Positions 22,330-33,602 of a DNA stretch of 64,000 nucleotides are shown piece after piece (positions within the stretch are counted from its first letter, which is position 1; each line of letters opens with the position of its first letter). Position numbers and translations under genes: made by a program. This DNA comes from Thelephora terrestris (lineage: Eukaryota > Basidiomycota > Agaricomycetes > Thelephorales > Thelephoraceae): assembly GCA_015956445.1 (NCBI GenBank), contig WIUZ02000023.1:62001-126000 (forward strand), read 5' to 3'. Under the pieces are notes generated by a model. It saw nothing but the letters and a program-made list of their open reading frames with translations, did not search any database and had not been told where the DNA came from.

Positions 22330-22863
22330 AAAGCGAGACTTGTTGATAGCGGTGCCTGCAAGTCGTGTATAGGGTGATGGGAAAAATGAGATGATACAAC
22401 AAGAGGGTCGGTTCTGCCCATTGTACGATTTAGAGGTGATATGCTTGCGTCAAAAGCAGAACAGCGCCATGAAAACTCGGGAAAAGCTCGATCACCATCC
22501 GGTGTGATTGCACTTTTCGAAATCCCGAACTCCGTCGTTCCTGGCGTATGGTGACTACCGCTGGCTCTTCGCAAACTCGTCTAGCTTGCACATGCCCTCT
22601 TCACCGGCACCGCAGAACTCTAATCCGGCATCGTTCACGAACACCCTCACGTATTCTTCCCCTTGGCTCGCTGTAGTAGTCGGCTACCCCATCCATGTAC
22701 AGTCATCCCACCTCATCGATCGGGGGTCGTGGACAAGTTAGCCTTTCGACGGTCATCCTGCCAGAGAAGGGGACCATCTTGGAGATGATCCACGTTCTAT
22801 CCTCGGTGATCTTCGTGGTATCGAGCGGTCCGTTGGTTTTTTTGAACAAGCCCATGGCCGTGA
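22330..22863 (-). pseudogene. Phytase remnant p2
   Basis: On the minus strand the pieces MGLFKKTNGPLDTTKITEDRTWIISKMVPFSGRMTVERL and then the YxxEY, C-terminal DEFxKSQxYAR and DFxK regions match the last third of the intact phytase at 28072-29931, in broken frames. Homology stops abruptly near 22863, shortly before a MITE-like repeat. Its mirror is 32320-33195. Confidence 0.7.
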
Positions 22864-22885
22864 CCTTGTCGGTATCGATCCACTA

Positions 22886-23233
22886 CAGTTGAAATTGTAA
22901 TAATGCATACCGTCCGTTCCCTAGAAATTTCAATGCAGTTTCGGGTTTATGCACAACCAAGTTTGTGACATATTGTAACGCCGTGTGACAATACGCACAA
23001 AGCGTGACAGTGTTGCTTGTCCCGGCGCAGGCTTGCATCCTTCGGGGGCTGTTTGTTGCGCTACTCTAAACTTGCGGCTGCTGTAAATCCCTTTCCACAA
23101 ACACCACAAGCTGAGTGGTGAAAATTACTTCAAAATAAAACATTAGCCCCATATTTTCCGATGCTGAAAATGCATAAATGGCAGGGGGAGTTCACCCCGG
23201 CGGTTATGCGTTATGCGTTATGCAATTTCAATA
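22886..23233. mobile_element. MITE-like inverted repeat, possible Tc1/mariner type
   Basis: The left end CAGTTGAAATTGTAATAATG and the complement of the right end TATTGAAATTGCATAACGCA form imperfect inverted termini, each ending in the same ACCG motif. Both ends lie next to TA dinucleotides, the target of Tc1/mariner elements. The inner right end has a tandem GTTATGC (three copies near 23206-23223). There is no coding capacity. Boundaries are approximate. Confidence 0.35.
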
Positions 23234-23832
23234 TAAAATCACACCGGACGAGCACCGTTCCCACCAAAACCTTGGAGAGATTGTTTTTGGTTTTCCCAGT
23301 CGGGCGGAGGTAGACTTTCGCCATCACCCTACAGCTCCCGGGCCTAGGACTCCGTTTCGGAAAAACTGACAGCTGGCCTACCCACCGCATATTATCGGCC
23401 TCAGAATCAACATTTCTTTTTGGGGAGATTCGGATGAGCATCAGGACTCTGAGCTAAAAGTCGGGCTTGAGAAATATTTTCTACTGAGATGCTTCGGTTC
23501 ATCGACCGTGAATTAAAGGACACAAGGTAATAATGTGCGCGCCGAGTACAATTGCAGCGGAGACGATCAAATCAGCAGAGGTAAGAGATGAATATCGCAG
23601 TGAGTAAGAAACTACCTATCGACCAGCACGAGCCCAAGTGCCGTACGAAGGAACTATCCGGTGACTAGTCTAACTAACGACAAGTCCGTGGAACAAGGAG
23701 AATAAAAAGTGAAGAAAAGTAGCGAGGTCGTGGAAGGAGAAACAAGTAGTGGGACGGGGAGAAGAAGAATAGATAAATAGGAGGCATAGAGAAGAGATGA
23801 GCGGACGTAGGGAACTGGAGAGGGGATAGCAT
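23234..23832. other. Spacer, 3' flank of protease copy 2
   Basis: No gene recognised. From about 23482 the sequence parallels 14740-15052, the 3' flank of protease copy 1, including the phrase ATCGACCGTGAATT. Confidence 0.5.
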
Positions 23833-25463
23833 TCAAAGATTGGCGGGCAAGGGAAAGATGTTAGCGTGGATACCGAACGCGGCCAAGCGCTTAATAAGGA
23901 AATTGATAGACGTGACAAAAGTGCAGTCAGAGACATCAGTAGCTCCGTCCCCACCAGTGAGGATACCACAAACCCTACCAGTGCCATCGATGACGACGGA
24001 CCCAGAATCTCCACGCTCGGAGAACGGGCCGGATTTCGAGTTGCGAGGAAGCACCACCACCTCCTTCGACATCTTACCGGGCTCGCCTACGAAATATTCG
24101 CGGACGAAGGCACGGATGGTGTTGAGACGGCCGACGGTGAGGTTAGAGGTATTGCCGTTCTTGAGGACCATGATAACAGGGTCGTTATCGTGGTCCTTGG
24201 TCCTCTGGTCAGGCCTGAACATCTGCTGGTCGGAGACGGTCCCGTGGAATCGAAGAAGACGGTCGCCAGGGTATTTGAACGAAGTCGAATTGGTGTGGTA
24301 AGAGCACATCCAGGCGGTGAGCTCGACGACATCAACGGAGCCAAGGTCAATGGCATTTCCAATGAAGTTAAGCTTGGTGATCATGGAGGGGTGTATCTGG
24401 ATGACAGCCCAATCGTTGGTGAAGCCGTCGTCGCCGTCGTCGAGACTGATAGGGGGAGACAAGGTGACATGGCCGAGAACACGCTTCTCTTCGTCCGCCC
24501 AATCCCTGGCGACGTCGGCGAGCAACTTTTTGAAGGCTGCGATGGCCTCCTCCTCCTCATCCATCTTGGTCTTGACCGCCTTCCGCTCTGCGTTGGCATC
24601 TTCCTCGTCCTCCATCTCGTCAGCAACCGTCAAACGCCTCTTGAGCTGCTCGATGATAACCTGCTTAGCACCGATCGCGGACTCGATGGCCTTGCAACGA
24701 GCCTCGAAGGCAGCCTCTCCCATCAACAAGACCTTCCTACTGACCTGACCCCTGCCCTCGCGGAACTCGTAGAGTGTATTCTCTTCCTTGTCGGGGTGGA
24801 AAAGGACATGCCTCGCCGTGAGGAGGTAGAGGATACCGGGTTTGGCGGTATCGACGAAGAAAAAACCACCAGTGCCCTCGAAGTTGGGAGTCTTGGCGTT
24901 GCAGATAGGGATACCTAGAGTAGTGGAAAATGGCTCGCAGGCGATGGCGGCGGGGTTGGCGCTGATGGCAGGCTTATACATCGTCGCAGAGCGGGTGAAC
25001 GTGGATTCACAGATGATGACGTGAATGTCGTCGATGCCGTTCTGGAGAAGGATAGAATGGCAATGAACAGCGACCTCGATGCCAAGTTCGGGGGAGAGAG
25101 TGCCAGGGTTGACACCGACCAAGATGAAGGCGGGAGGGGAAGGCTTCCCAGCTATGCCAATTCGAAGGGGGTTCAGGATCGAGCACTGCACCTGCTTCTC
25201 GAGCAAGTAACGGTCCATGGCAGGACCGACAGTGTCCTCCCAGACCCCGTTAAGGCGGTGGGTGCCGAGTGGAGTCAACTCCTTGGGTTCGAGGTACGCC
25301 TCAGCACCCGTGGGCTTCATCCAGACGTCGGCGCTGGAGCGAGCGATCAAGCGGGGCTTAGAGGGAAAGCCGTAGAGGTAATGCCTTTCCTCGACCTCGG
25401 ACGGAATGTAGGGAGCATTGGTAGGCGGGTCAGGGACAGCGTGGTTGGTCATGTTTATGAGGA
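23482..25463 (-). repeat. Direct duplication of protease gene and 3' flank, copy 2
   Basis: Partner of 14740-16683. It sits immediately beyond the left arm of the F-box/phytase palindrome, whereas copy 1 sits just before it, so the left arm is bracketed by direct protease repeats. Confidence 0.75.
23833..25452 (-). CDS. Trypsin-like serine protease fold protein, copy 2
   Basis: Open frame of 539 residues starting with ATG (MTNHAVPDPPTNAPYIPSEVEERHYLYGF), nearly collinear with copy 1. The triad motifs LLTARHVLF, NDWAVIQIHP and ERGDSGSVV are all kept, as is the charged coiled-coil insert. It lacks the first 80 or so residues of the copy 1 frame; homology between the copies ends close to the ATG at about 25463. 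Either the ATG is the true start of the ancestral protein, or the copy lost its 5' end and promoter when duplicated. The long plus-strand open frames here are antisense shadows. Confidence 0.7.
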   Translation of the reverse strand: MTNHAVPDPPTNAPYIPSEVEERHYLYGFPSKPRLIARSSADVWMKPTGAEAYLEPKELTPLGTHRLNGVWEDTVGPAMDRYLLEKQVQCSILNPLRIGIAGKPSPPAFILVGVNPGTLSPELGIEVAVHCHSILLQNGIDDIHVIICESTFTRSATMYKPAISANPAAIACEPFSTTLGIPICNAKTPNFEGTGGFFFVDTAKPGILYLLTARHVLFHPDKEENTLYEFREGRGQVSRKVLLMGEAAFEARCKAIESAIGAKQVIIEQLKRRLTVADEMEDEEDANAERKAVKTKMDEEEEAIAAFKKLLADVARDWADEEKRVLGHVTLSPPISLDDGDDGFTNDWAVIQIHPSMITKLNFIGNAIDLGSVDVVELTAWMCSYHTNSTSFKYPGDRLLRFHGTVSDQQMFRPDQRTKDHDNDPVIMVLKNGNTSNLTVGRLNTIRAFVREYFVGEPGKMSKEVVVLPRNSKSGPFSERGDSGSVVIDGTGRVCGILTGGDGATDVSDCTFVTSINFLIKRLAAFGIHANIFPLPANL

Positions 25464-28071
25464 TGCTGGAATGGAGGTTCTGGTCGGTAGGAGAGGCGCG
25501 TTTGAAAATACGTCTTGGTGCTAGACACCGGAGGAAGAAAACACGATGGAGACGAGGAGAAACCCCCTCGGTGAGCTTCTACCTATGGCCGATCGGATCG
25601 ATGATCGGTCACACGTCCCGTGTGTGGTAGCTCGGATTTTCCGAATCTGCCTCACTTCCACGTCACTGGAAATCGCCCCTCTGGAGCAGTCCGTCCAGGA
25701 ATAGGATAGAACGCACGGAGCTCACACCCCCAGAGTAAACGCAGCAGGAATACCAACATAGAGAGAGCCAGTCACGGCAAATGAGAAGTAGTCGCCGAGG
25801 AACAGACGCAGAGGGCGGGTGGAATCGGAGAGCGGCGTCGACTCGGAAGTTTGGGGTAAAGCACTCGGCACCGTCCCACAGGGCCAACTACTGTATGGGT
25901 GGCATAACAGTTGGGCTAGGCTATAGGAGCGGTAGCCTCGTGCATGATGCATGACATCCTGGTCATGAGGTTATTGAAAGAACGGGCGATGATTGGCGTG
26001 GGATCCTGGAAACTCTCAAGCCACGATCATCATACCCCTCGGGTCGAACTTCCAATAACACACCCTCAAACCAGGAAGACTGTGCAACTCTCCTCTTTCG
26101 CAATTCGTTTTCTGGCTGGTATATCCCCTGCCACCGTCAATGGCTACTACCAACTCCATGCTGGCGGACTTTGCACTTTACCCTTATATGATTCCAGCTC
26201 CACCAACCCATTTCGAACGACCCAACAGTTCCACCGCCCGGCTTGATGGACAACACCAAGCAGAACATCTACTATTTGCGCACAACCTTGAAAAAAGGTT
26301 CCATCGAATCGGACGCGTACTTTATTCCCTGCCGGCGAACCAACTCATCCCGTCTACAGCTTTGTTCTCTGAGTGCGAGCGTGCTTTGGCCTCATGAGAT
26401 TCAGCCCGTACTTCGTTTGCGACTGGAGTATACAGAAGAGTCACAGTTTTTTTTTGCTTCAACGGCGCGGTATCCCCAGAACGTTGTGAGGCGGGACGCC
26501 GATCAGCACCGGCGGCCCCTTCGTGCACCACACGGTTTGCATCACTTCTTGCGTTCGTTTCAACACATAACTGATGACATTTTCACAGATAGTTCATGGG
26601 GTCTAATTTTTTTTGGCCTTCTTCGTGTTCCCGACCGGTCTTCGTCCATACCCGACGCGAGTGCTTCGATGCGATCTGATAACGAACTTGCGCGTCCCAC
26701 CCTCTGTGAGGGTTTGATAGCCAAATCTTGTTGACAGGACTATTCAAGGTTTCACTTTGCGGCGCCATGGACTATAGGGGACATGCTGTACTCCACCTAC
26801 GCTGATATCGGTAGACACCTTGGTCCATTTCCAGACGCCTTCGAACTTCTGCGATTCTGGGACACTCGGAAAGAAAAATAAATTCAGGGGAAGGTTGAAC
26901 GAGCGGTAGCCATTATGAAAGGAAGGTTCAGGGCTTAACCGCTGCATGATAGCAGAGTCGCGGGGCGCAAACAGTCGGACTTCCTCGCGTTCTCGTTGAT
27001 GGTCACGTCGACGAGGACACAGGGGTTCAAGATCCCGAAAATCTTGGGTCTGACCGTCTTGGGCACGTGCGTCTAGCCGTCAATTCAACTTCTTCCGAGC
27101 AGGCGCAGAAAGTACCGTGAATACAACCACGATCAGTGGCGTCATCGTGTAAGTCCTACTTTGGGCCTCTGCTCTCTCCAGACGACTGACGGCCGCTTTC
27201 AGGCATCTTCCCGTGATGATCGATGATCTCGCGGATAATGCTTCTGTTGAGGAAAGCAGCAGATAAGCGGCAGAGGTGGGGTTGGTCCCTTATGAATCCA
27301 TCCGGGGTCGATTCAGACGCTCTGAGAGTCTGAGGACCATGAAGTTCTTACGGCATCGGAGAGCTCTGAATGAGACCCAAGATGATATTCCCCTTTGCTC
27401 CCGTCCGGGACGAGTGTGATGTACCTTGTGGAAGTACATCATTAAACAGGTTATGCCGCTTTACGGTTTTTGTGCTATCTTACGGTGCGAGTGAGCGGAT
27501 GTATGCGTCTCTTTTTCTGCGAGGCGTTGATTTTGCGGATGCCGCACCATTGCCTGGACTCCGTTCAAGTACCGGGTGAGAGGCGCAGTGGTCCAAGTGG
27601 GGTGATTTTATCTGGTTGTGCGGCGAGCACCCTACTACCACCCCCGATCAGTCGCCGAGAGGGTTTCGATAAGTGATTCTGAGTAAGGGAAAGAACACGA
27701 GGTGGCCAAACTATAAATTTATTGGAAAAGGTCGGTAACCTCAGTACGTCAAAGTACCAAAGATTTTCGCGTACCTGCTAAGTGCGCACAATGGGATACG
27801 ATATATGAAAGCGACCGTTGCTGAAACCACGCATGGCCCGCTACGATCCGCATTACATCAGTTCGTTTGTCCGCTGCCTCGCCGTCTACCTCCAGCCTTC
27901 CTATTTCGGGAAAATCAAACGTGCGTGCTGGAACTTGGAATGGATGGAGTACATAAAACCGGGGCACGCTCCCACTTCTCCTTCTTTGTCCTCCGTCCAT
28001 AGCTCTACCTTCTATACCCACCACGCTGTGTGCGAGGGAAAGCGCAGTGCTGCGATCGGTTGCCTAATTTG
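25464..28071. other. Long spacer at the centre of the palindrome
   Basis: About 2.6 kb with no gene I can recognise. Several overlapping open frames up to 163 codons (for example 26243-26734 plus) show no family pattern or consistent splice structure. A minus-strand stretch near 25663-25887 reads as partly hydrophobic. This may be decayed gene sequence. The right end, with TATAAAT near 27712, probably holds the promoter of the phytase. Confidence 0.45.
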
Positions 28072-29931
28072 ATGGATGCTTCCCGCTATGGCGTCCCTCC
28101 CCTTGACCCGGCGCTAGCCCGCAGCAAAGTCCATCACAGACTACGACTGACCCGCCAAGAAAAGGTCCAGCTCTGCCTCGCTCTTTTCGCCTACATCATT
28201 GCGTGTCTCGGTCTCCTCCTTCTCCTCGTCGCCCTTTTTGCACCAGATAGGTTCCCGGCCTCGCGCGACGAATTCCAGAGCAGCCGCGTGACGCCCGGAT
28301 CCGATAGAGCCTCTTCGACCACCCTAAAGCCGTTGTCGTCCTTATGGGCACCTTATTCGCCGTATCATCCCGCCGGAAAGTACGAAGCACCGATCAGAGA
28401 GGGTTGCGTCCTGTCTCAAGTCAACATCGTGAGTTTTCTTTGCTCGTGACTTGTCGACATCGCTCAGACGTGCTTCCTTGTAGCTTCAACGCCACGGAGC
28501 TCGATACCCAACTTCCGGAGCGGCCAAGTTAATCTTAAAAGCACTCAAAAAACTCCAAGCCGCTACCACCTACCACGACCCCAACCTTCATTTTCTCAAG
28601 AACTACACTTATGATCTTGGGGTGAACGATCTGGTTCAGTTCGGTGCAGACCAGTGCGTCATCCAGATACGTTTTGCTTTGAACCGTTCATCTCACTCGC
28701 TCCGTCAGATCTCATGCTTTGGGAAAGGAAACCTTCAAGCGTTACCGGGAGTTTATCGCTGAGAGCGGTGACGCTCCCTTTGTGAGAGCTGCCGGATCTC
28801 CGCGCGTCGTTTTCTCGGCTCAGAACTGGACCCTTGGTAATTTTCTTTCTTCATCCAACGGGTAGGCCCAGGCGAATTGACTGCGGTCACAGGCTTTACG
28901 AAGGCCAGCAAACAAACTTTCCCTGCCAAAGTCGATCTCGTCATCTCAGAACAGGTCGGTAATAATTCTGCGATTTACGCTTCGAAACAGAAGCTGAATT
29001 CGTAAAAATCTAGAGCAACAACACGCTAGCCAACAAGATGTGTCCCGCTGGGGCCAATCTACGACGCGAGTCTCAGGCGTTCATCGATATCGCCGTCGAA
29101 TCCGTCGCCGCTCGCCTCAATTCCGTCGCTCCAGGGGCGAACCTCGTTCCCCAGGACGTATACGCGATCATGCACCTCTGCCCGTTCGAGACCGTCGCCA
29201 AAGAAGAGCTCAGCCCGTTCTGTTCCGTATTCTCCAGGAGCGATTTCAAGTTGTACGAGTACGCGTGGGACCTCGAGAAATTCTACTACTCTGGGTGCGC
29301 CTCGTATCCCCTTCACCACCACCACCGAAACATCTCTCACCGTTTGTTCGTTAGGTACGGAGGACCTTTGGGAGCCGTTCAAGGCGTCGGTTACATCAAC
29401 GAACTCATCGGACGCCTCACGAACTCCCCCCCACTTCACGGCCTACAAACAAACAAGACCCTGCTCTCATCCCCCAAGACTTTCCCGCTGAACCGGGCGA
29501 TGTACGTCGATTTCTCGCACGACAACTTGATGGTCGCCGTCTTCACGGCCATGGGCCTGTTCAAACAAACCAACGGACCGCTCGATACCACGAAGATCAC
29601 CGAGGATAGAACGTGGATCATCTCCAAGATGGTCCCCTTTTCTGGCCGGATGACAGTCGAAAGGCTATCTTGTCCACGACCCCTCGTCCCCTCGATATCT
29701 CGATCGATGAGGTGGTGGAACTGGATGACCGTGGATGGGGTAGCCGACTACTACAGCGAGCAAATGGAAGACTATGTGAGGGTGTTCGTGAACGACGCCA
29801 GACAACGATTAGAGTTCTGCGGTGCCGGTGAAGACGGCATGTGCAAGCTAGACGAGTTTGTGAAGAGCCAGCGGTACGCCAGGAACGACGGAGTTCGGGA
29901 TTTCGAAAAGTGCAATCACACCGGATGGTGA
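28072..29931 (+). CDS. Histidine acid phosphatase, phytase type, with N-terminal membrane anchor
   Basis: Phytases release phosphate from inositol hexakisphosphate. The chosen ATG gives MDASRYGVPPLDPALARSKV, then a hydrophobic segment (LCLALFAYIIACLGLLLLLVALF, residues about 35-58). Exon 1 ends at LSQVNI. After an intron (GTGAGT to TGTAG) comes LQRHGARYPTSGAAK, with the RHGARxP catalytic motif. Further phase-keeping introns join QSHALGKETFKRY, VRAAGSPRVVFSAQNWTLG, SNNTLANKMCPAGAN, VPQDVYAIMHLCPFETVA, KFYYSGYGGPLGAVQGVGYINEL, and MYVDFSHDNLMVAVFTAMGLF with the catalytic HD. It ends with EDGMCKLDEFVKSQRYARNDGVRDFEKC. About six exons and roughly 480 residues, normal for basidiomycete phytases. 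The membrane anchor, rather than a plain signal peptide, suggests a type II cell-surface or secretory-pathway protein. It is the only full copy; four remnants flank it. Confidence 0.85.
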
Positions 29932-30088
29932 TCGAGCTTTCACCGAGCTGCTTTTGACGCAAGCATACCATCTCTGAATTGTACAATGGACAGAACCGAT
30001 CCTCTTGTTGTATCATCTTGATTTTCCCACAACCTATATAATTCACTCGACGTTTTTAGACACCATCAGCACAATCCGAAAACCTTTG

Positions 30089-31814
30089 CTAGAGTTGATG
30101 CGATGTCTGAAAAACAAGGATTACAGATTTGTCAAAAACGCTCACCGACGATCGTTCATCGGCAGGTGTCATCGTCATCGTCAGCTCCCCAACCATTCCC
30201 CTGATCTTCTCCTCGACACTTGGATCGATATGGTAACGACCGTCAAGCTCCAGTTTGTCGAGTCTGTGCCCAAAGGATTCGAGGTGGTCAAGGAAGGCTG
30301 TAAAGGGGCCCCAATTGCTGCCGTCGGTTCTGAATTGCCAGCTCGCAGTTATGCGGAGGTGTTGGAGGTGAGGGAACATCTCTTCCTGATCGAGGTCCCG
30401 GAAGACGTAGTGAGAACATGTGTCCATGTAATGTATCGCCCTCAGGTATGGGAGTTGGGCGGACAAGGCTGCCGCGAATATGAGCTCGTCATGTATTCGA
30501 ACATGGGTGATCTCTTCCCGAGGGAGGTATGCGATAAGGTCAAAGATGACACCCCTCACTGGGGCACCCTGACCCAGGGGAAAGATCTTGATAGTCAAGT
30601 GTTTGTCCATCCATTCCCGCGCAGCAGAGGGAGGAAAGTCGGCTCGGCCTGGGTCTCCGACAACGACACTGAGATTACCATAGTAGCAAAGGTCTAACTC
30701 AAGTCCCAGCCCACTTCCGGGACTTCTGCGACGTTGAACGTAGTCCCGGACGCTTGGCCCGATGATCTTGGGAATATCGCCAGCTGTAATGTCCGATAAC
30801 CTGACGATCAAATTATCCATGCTCCTGGGGTAGTCTAGTTGATGAAGGAGCGTAAAGACACCCCGCGGGCGTCCATCCAAGTCGAGTTTCCTCAGGTGGG
30901 CGAGTGATACCCGAAAGGAGGTACCGTCATCGTCATCTGGGATCGAACTCCCAGCAAGTGTGACTTCCTGGAGAGAGGGGTTGGAGCGAAGTATGGAGAG
31001 TATTTGGGGCAAAGTTATCGTGGGTGGGGCAAATGAATTGTCGAGGGTTAAGGCTGTGAGTACAGAAATGTTTGACGTAATGGGGTCCCAGGATGAGATC
31101 GTGAGGTTTCGGAGCTCGAGCCGTCGCAGCTTCGGGAAACGATAGCAGGCGAGGAAGTCCGAGACGTCTAGCGGATCTTCCCCAGCCCATAAGAAGACCG
31201 ACTCCACGCTACTGGTCCGAATCCCGTCGCAGCTGGCTAGCAAAGAGAGTATAGAGCCCAGAAACCCTGAACTGGTAGAGAGATGAACCCGCCGTATGGT
31301 GTCTCGCGCGGCTCGATCCTGGAGTGCATTTAGCAGGCTGTCGCCGAGTCCATCATCGGGGTCTCCGTCGAACACGAGATCGAGTGGTGCTGTAGGGTGT
31401 AGACGGTGTCGTCTTGTCCAATCTTCCAGGTCGCTACCCCAGAAACTCCAAACTTCTGGGGTGCGCGAGGCGACCTCGAACCAGTGATGACAAACAAGCA
31501 GGAAGTTGTGAGATCTCTCCTCCAAGGGGCCAAAATCTCTCTCGAGAGTGCAGTTCAAACGGAAAATCTCCCCGAGTATTTCTGGCGGAAGTTTGGATAC
31601 GTTCAACAGTGAGTTCCGGGCGCGTTTGAGTTGTATGATCGCTGCCTCCGAGTCGTGCTCCCTGATTTGCTGCTCTATAGCCCGTATAGATTTGATGTTA
31701 CTTTCCCTGCTTAGACTGGATTAGTTCTCGATTGGACTTGGATGACATGTGCACTCACACTGGACGATCTTGTTGAGATAGCTTATCGCTGTTGGGGTCA
31801 TCTGAAGGCGGCAT
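30089..31814 (-). CDS. F-box protein F3, apparently intact
   Basis: Exon 1 starts at ATG 31814 (MPPSDDPNSDKLSQQDRP) and is spliced at GTGAGTGC to exon 2, ESNIKSIRAIEQQIREHDSEAAIIQLKRARNSLLNVSKLPPEILGEIF. The F-box (HNFLLVCHHWFEVASRTPEVWSFWGSDLEDW) is followed by leucine-rich segments. The C-terminus VEEKIRGMVGELTMTMTPADERSSV is extended relative to F2 and F4 and stops at 30089. It is convergent with the intact phytase, whose stop is about 160 bases away. It differs from F2 and F4 by an insertion in the first helix (DSEAA) and has no mirror copy in the left arm. Confidence 0.8.
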
Positions 31815-32319
31815 TGTGCGCTGATCGTAGCTCATGGAGAGAGGGAACTGCAATTGAGAAAAAAGGCGCGGGTCAGGCGGAGCTGACTATAGTGTCGCAG
31901 GTGCAGTGATGAAGAGTGGTGGGTAGGTGGGAGCGCACGTTGAGATCTGTCCCTGGGAGACTCACCCTACCTTCTGAACGGGGTTTTCCGGGCGCCAGCC
32001 CGTGCAATTCCGTCTGGACTCTGAGATGCCTTGTTGTCGTCTGCGTTTCCCCCACCGCTCTGACCATCTCTACGTGACATTGGCACCCGGTCGAAACCTG
32101 TGGGGAAGCTTCATCTTCTATCTCACCCTGGACGCATACATCACACATCAGCAAAATGGGCGTGAACTTATTTTCCCACCAGCCAAATGGTTGTGGGTCC
32201 CCCACTGTAAATGGCGTGCCAACTTATATAAAATTCTGACCTACATTATATAATGAGGTTATTTTGTCATTATTTACCGGATAAGCGCAAATAATCACGA
32301 AATAACTTGCCTGCCACCT
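31815..32319. other. Upstream region of F3
   Basis: No gene recognised. The region is partly homologous to the upstream sequences of F2 and F4 (phrases around CGAAACCTGT and the GGTCAGAGCGGTGGGG type block), so it is probably a duplicated promoter region. Confidence 0.45.
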
Positions 32320-33195
32320 TTTCTGATGCAATGAAAGCGGTATTGATTTGGGGGACAAGAATGAAGGTTGTGAGCTGGAGGTGGGGATGGGGAGTGCGTC
32401 CGTTCGAGACCGTCTCCGACGAAGCGATTAGCACATTCTGCTTCGTATTCTCCGGGGAAGGTCCCCAGATCAGCGGGACCTTTAGATTTCCTACCACACT
32501 GGGTGGGCGTAACATCCCTGCACTTCTCAAATATTTCACAGTATTCATGCATCAGCTACGGACATCTTTTGAAAGCCGTTCAAGGCGTCGGTATATCAAC
32601 GAACTCATCGGGCGCCTCACGAACTCCCCCCGCGTCACGGCCTACGAACCGATAAGATCTTGTTCTCATCCCCCGACACTTTCCCGCTGAACCGGGCGAT
32701 TACGTCGATTTCTATCACCACAACCTCACTGCCTTCGTATTCACTATCACGGGCTTACTAAAAACAAACCAGCGGACCGCTCGATACCGCGAAGGTCACC
32801 GAGGATAAATCTCCAAGATGGCCCCTTTTTCTGGCCGGATGACCGTCGAAAGGCTATCTTGTCCACAACCCCTCATTGCTTCGATGTTTCGATCGATGAG
32901 GTGGTGGAATTGGATGACCTGCTACTGCGAGCCAAGGGAAGAATGCGTGAGGGTATTCGTCAACGATGCCAGAAAACGGTTAGAGTTCTGCGATGCCGGT
33001 GAAGACGGCATGTGCAAGCTAGACGAGTTTTTGAAAAGCCAGCGGTATGCCAGGAACAACGGACTTCGAATTTCGAAAGGTTCAATCACACCGGATGGTG
33101 AACAAGCTCCTACTCCCGACTGGGTTCTGGGCCTTTACGAGTTTCCATGGCGCTCATGGTCATCAGCCTGTTCTGCTTTCGACGCCGGCATATAA
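32320..33195 (+). pseudogene. OHCU-phytase chimeric remnant p4
   Basis: Begins with an OHCU decarboxylase-like tail (LIWGTRMKVVSWRWGWGV) that runs directly into phytase sequence (RPFETVSDEAISTFCFVFS). After several frame breaks it continues through ERSRRRYINELIGRLTNSP, a VDFYHHNLTAFVFT segment in place of the HD-containing region, PFSGRMTVERLSCPQPLIA, and DGMCKLDEFLKSQRYARNNGLR. The RHGAR half is absent. It mirrors p2. Confidence 0.7.
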
Positions 33196-33602
33196 TCTCT
33201 GAATTTGTTCTTTAATGTACAATGGACAGAACCGACCCTCTTGTTGTATCATCTTGTTTTTCCCACCACCCTACACGACTCGTGGACACCGCTATCAACA
33301 AGTCTCGCTTTCTGATCTCACGCCCTAGGTGCTCAGGATCACCTACAGGTTTTTCTGTACAGTTTCAAAAATTCTCATTGGAGTTGATGCAAGAGGTGTG
33401 GAGGTAAAGTGTACAGGTTTTTTCAGTAACGCTAGCGTAACCTGAGACAAGATATCCCTAGCAAAGTGCTTGAGAATAACCGTCAAGAAAGGGGGGGGGA
33501 AGAGATGAGGAGCAACGAACGAAGTGACTCGAACTAAATAGAAGCTGCGAGATGAACGAGCAAGCACGGATAAAGTCGAAGAAACGAAAAAGTATCGCAA
33601 GT
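33196..33602. other. Shared 3' flank of F4, mirror of 22014-22330
   Basis: The reverse complement of about 33420-33600 aligns by eye with 22020-22160 (phrases TTTCTTCGACT, AGTTCGAGTCACTTCGTTCG, CTTTCTTGACGGTTAT). This shows that the palindrome includes the noncoding flanks, not only the genes. No gene inside. Confidence 0.6.

Larger units (their letters stand above)
17429..22863 (+). repeat. Left arm of imperfect gene palindrome
   Basis: Contains F1(+), OHCU and phytase remnants p1(-), F2(+), p2(-). Each unit matches, in reverse order and opposite strand, the right arm at 32320-38562, including noncoding flanks between F2 and p2. By-eye nucleotide identity over the flanks is roughly 85-90 percent, so the inversion is old. 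Confidence 0.7.

Noticed and set aside
23866-24918. A 350-codon plus-strand open frame opposite protease copy 2, and similar 300-codon frames at 15014-15968.
   Set aside because: They are exact antisense mirrors of the protease coding region in both copies. The protease frame has recognisable catalytic motifs and the antisense frames have none. Biased codon use on one strand commonly opens the other.
26243-26734. A 163-codon plus-strand frame in the central spacer.
   Set aside because: Composition and segments match no family, overlapping frames of similar length exist, and no splice consensus links it to neighbours. It may be decayed coding sequence but cannot be supported.
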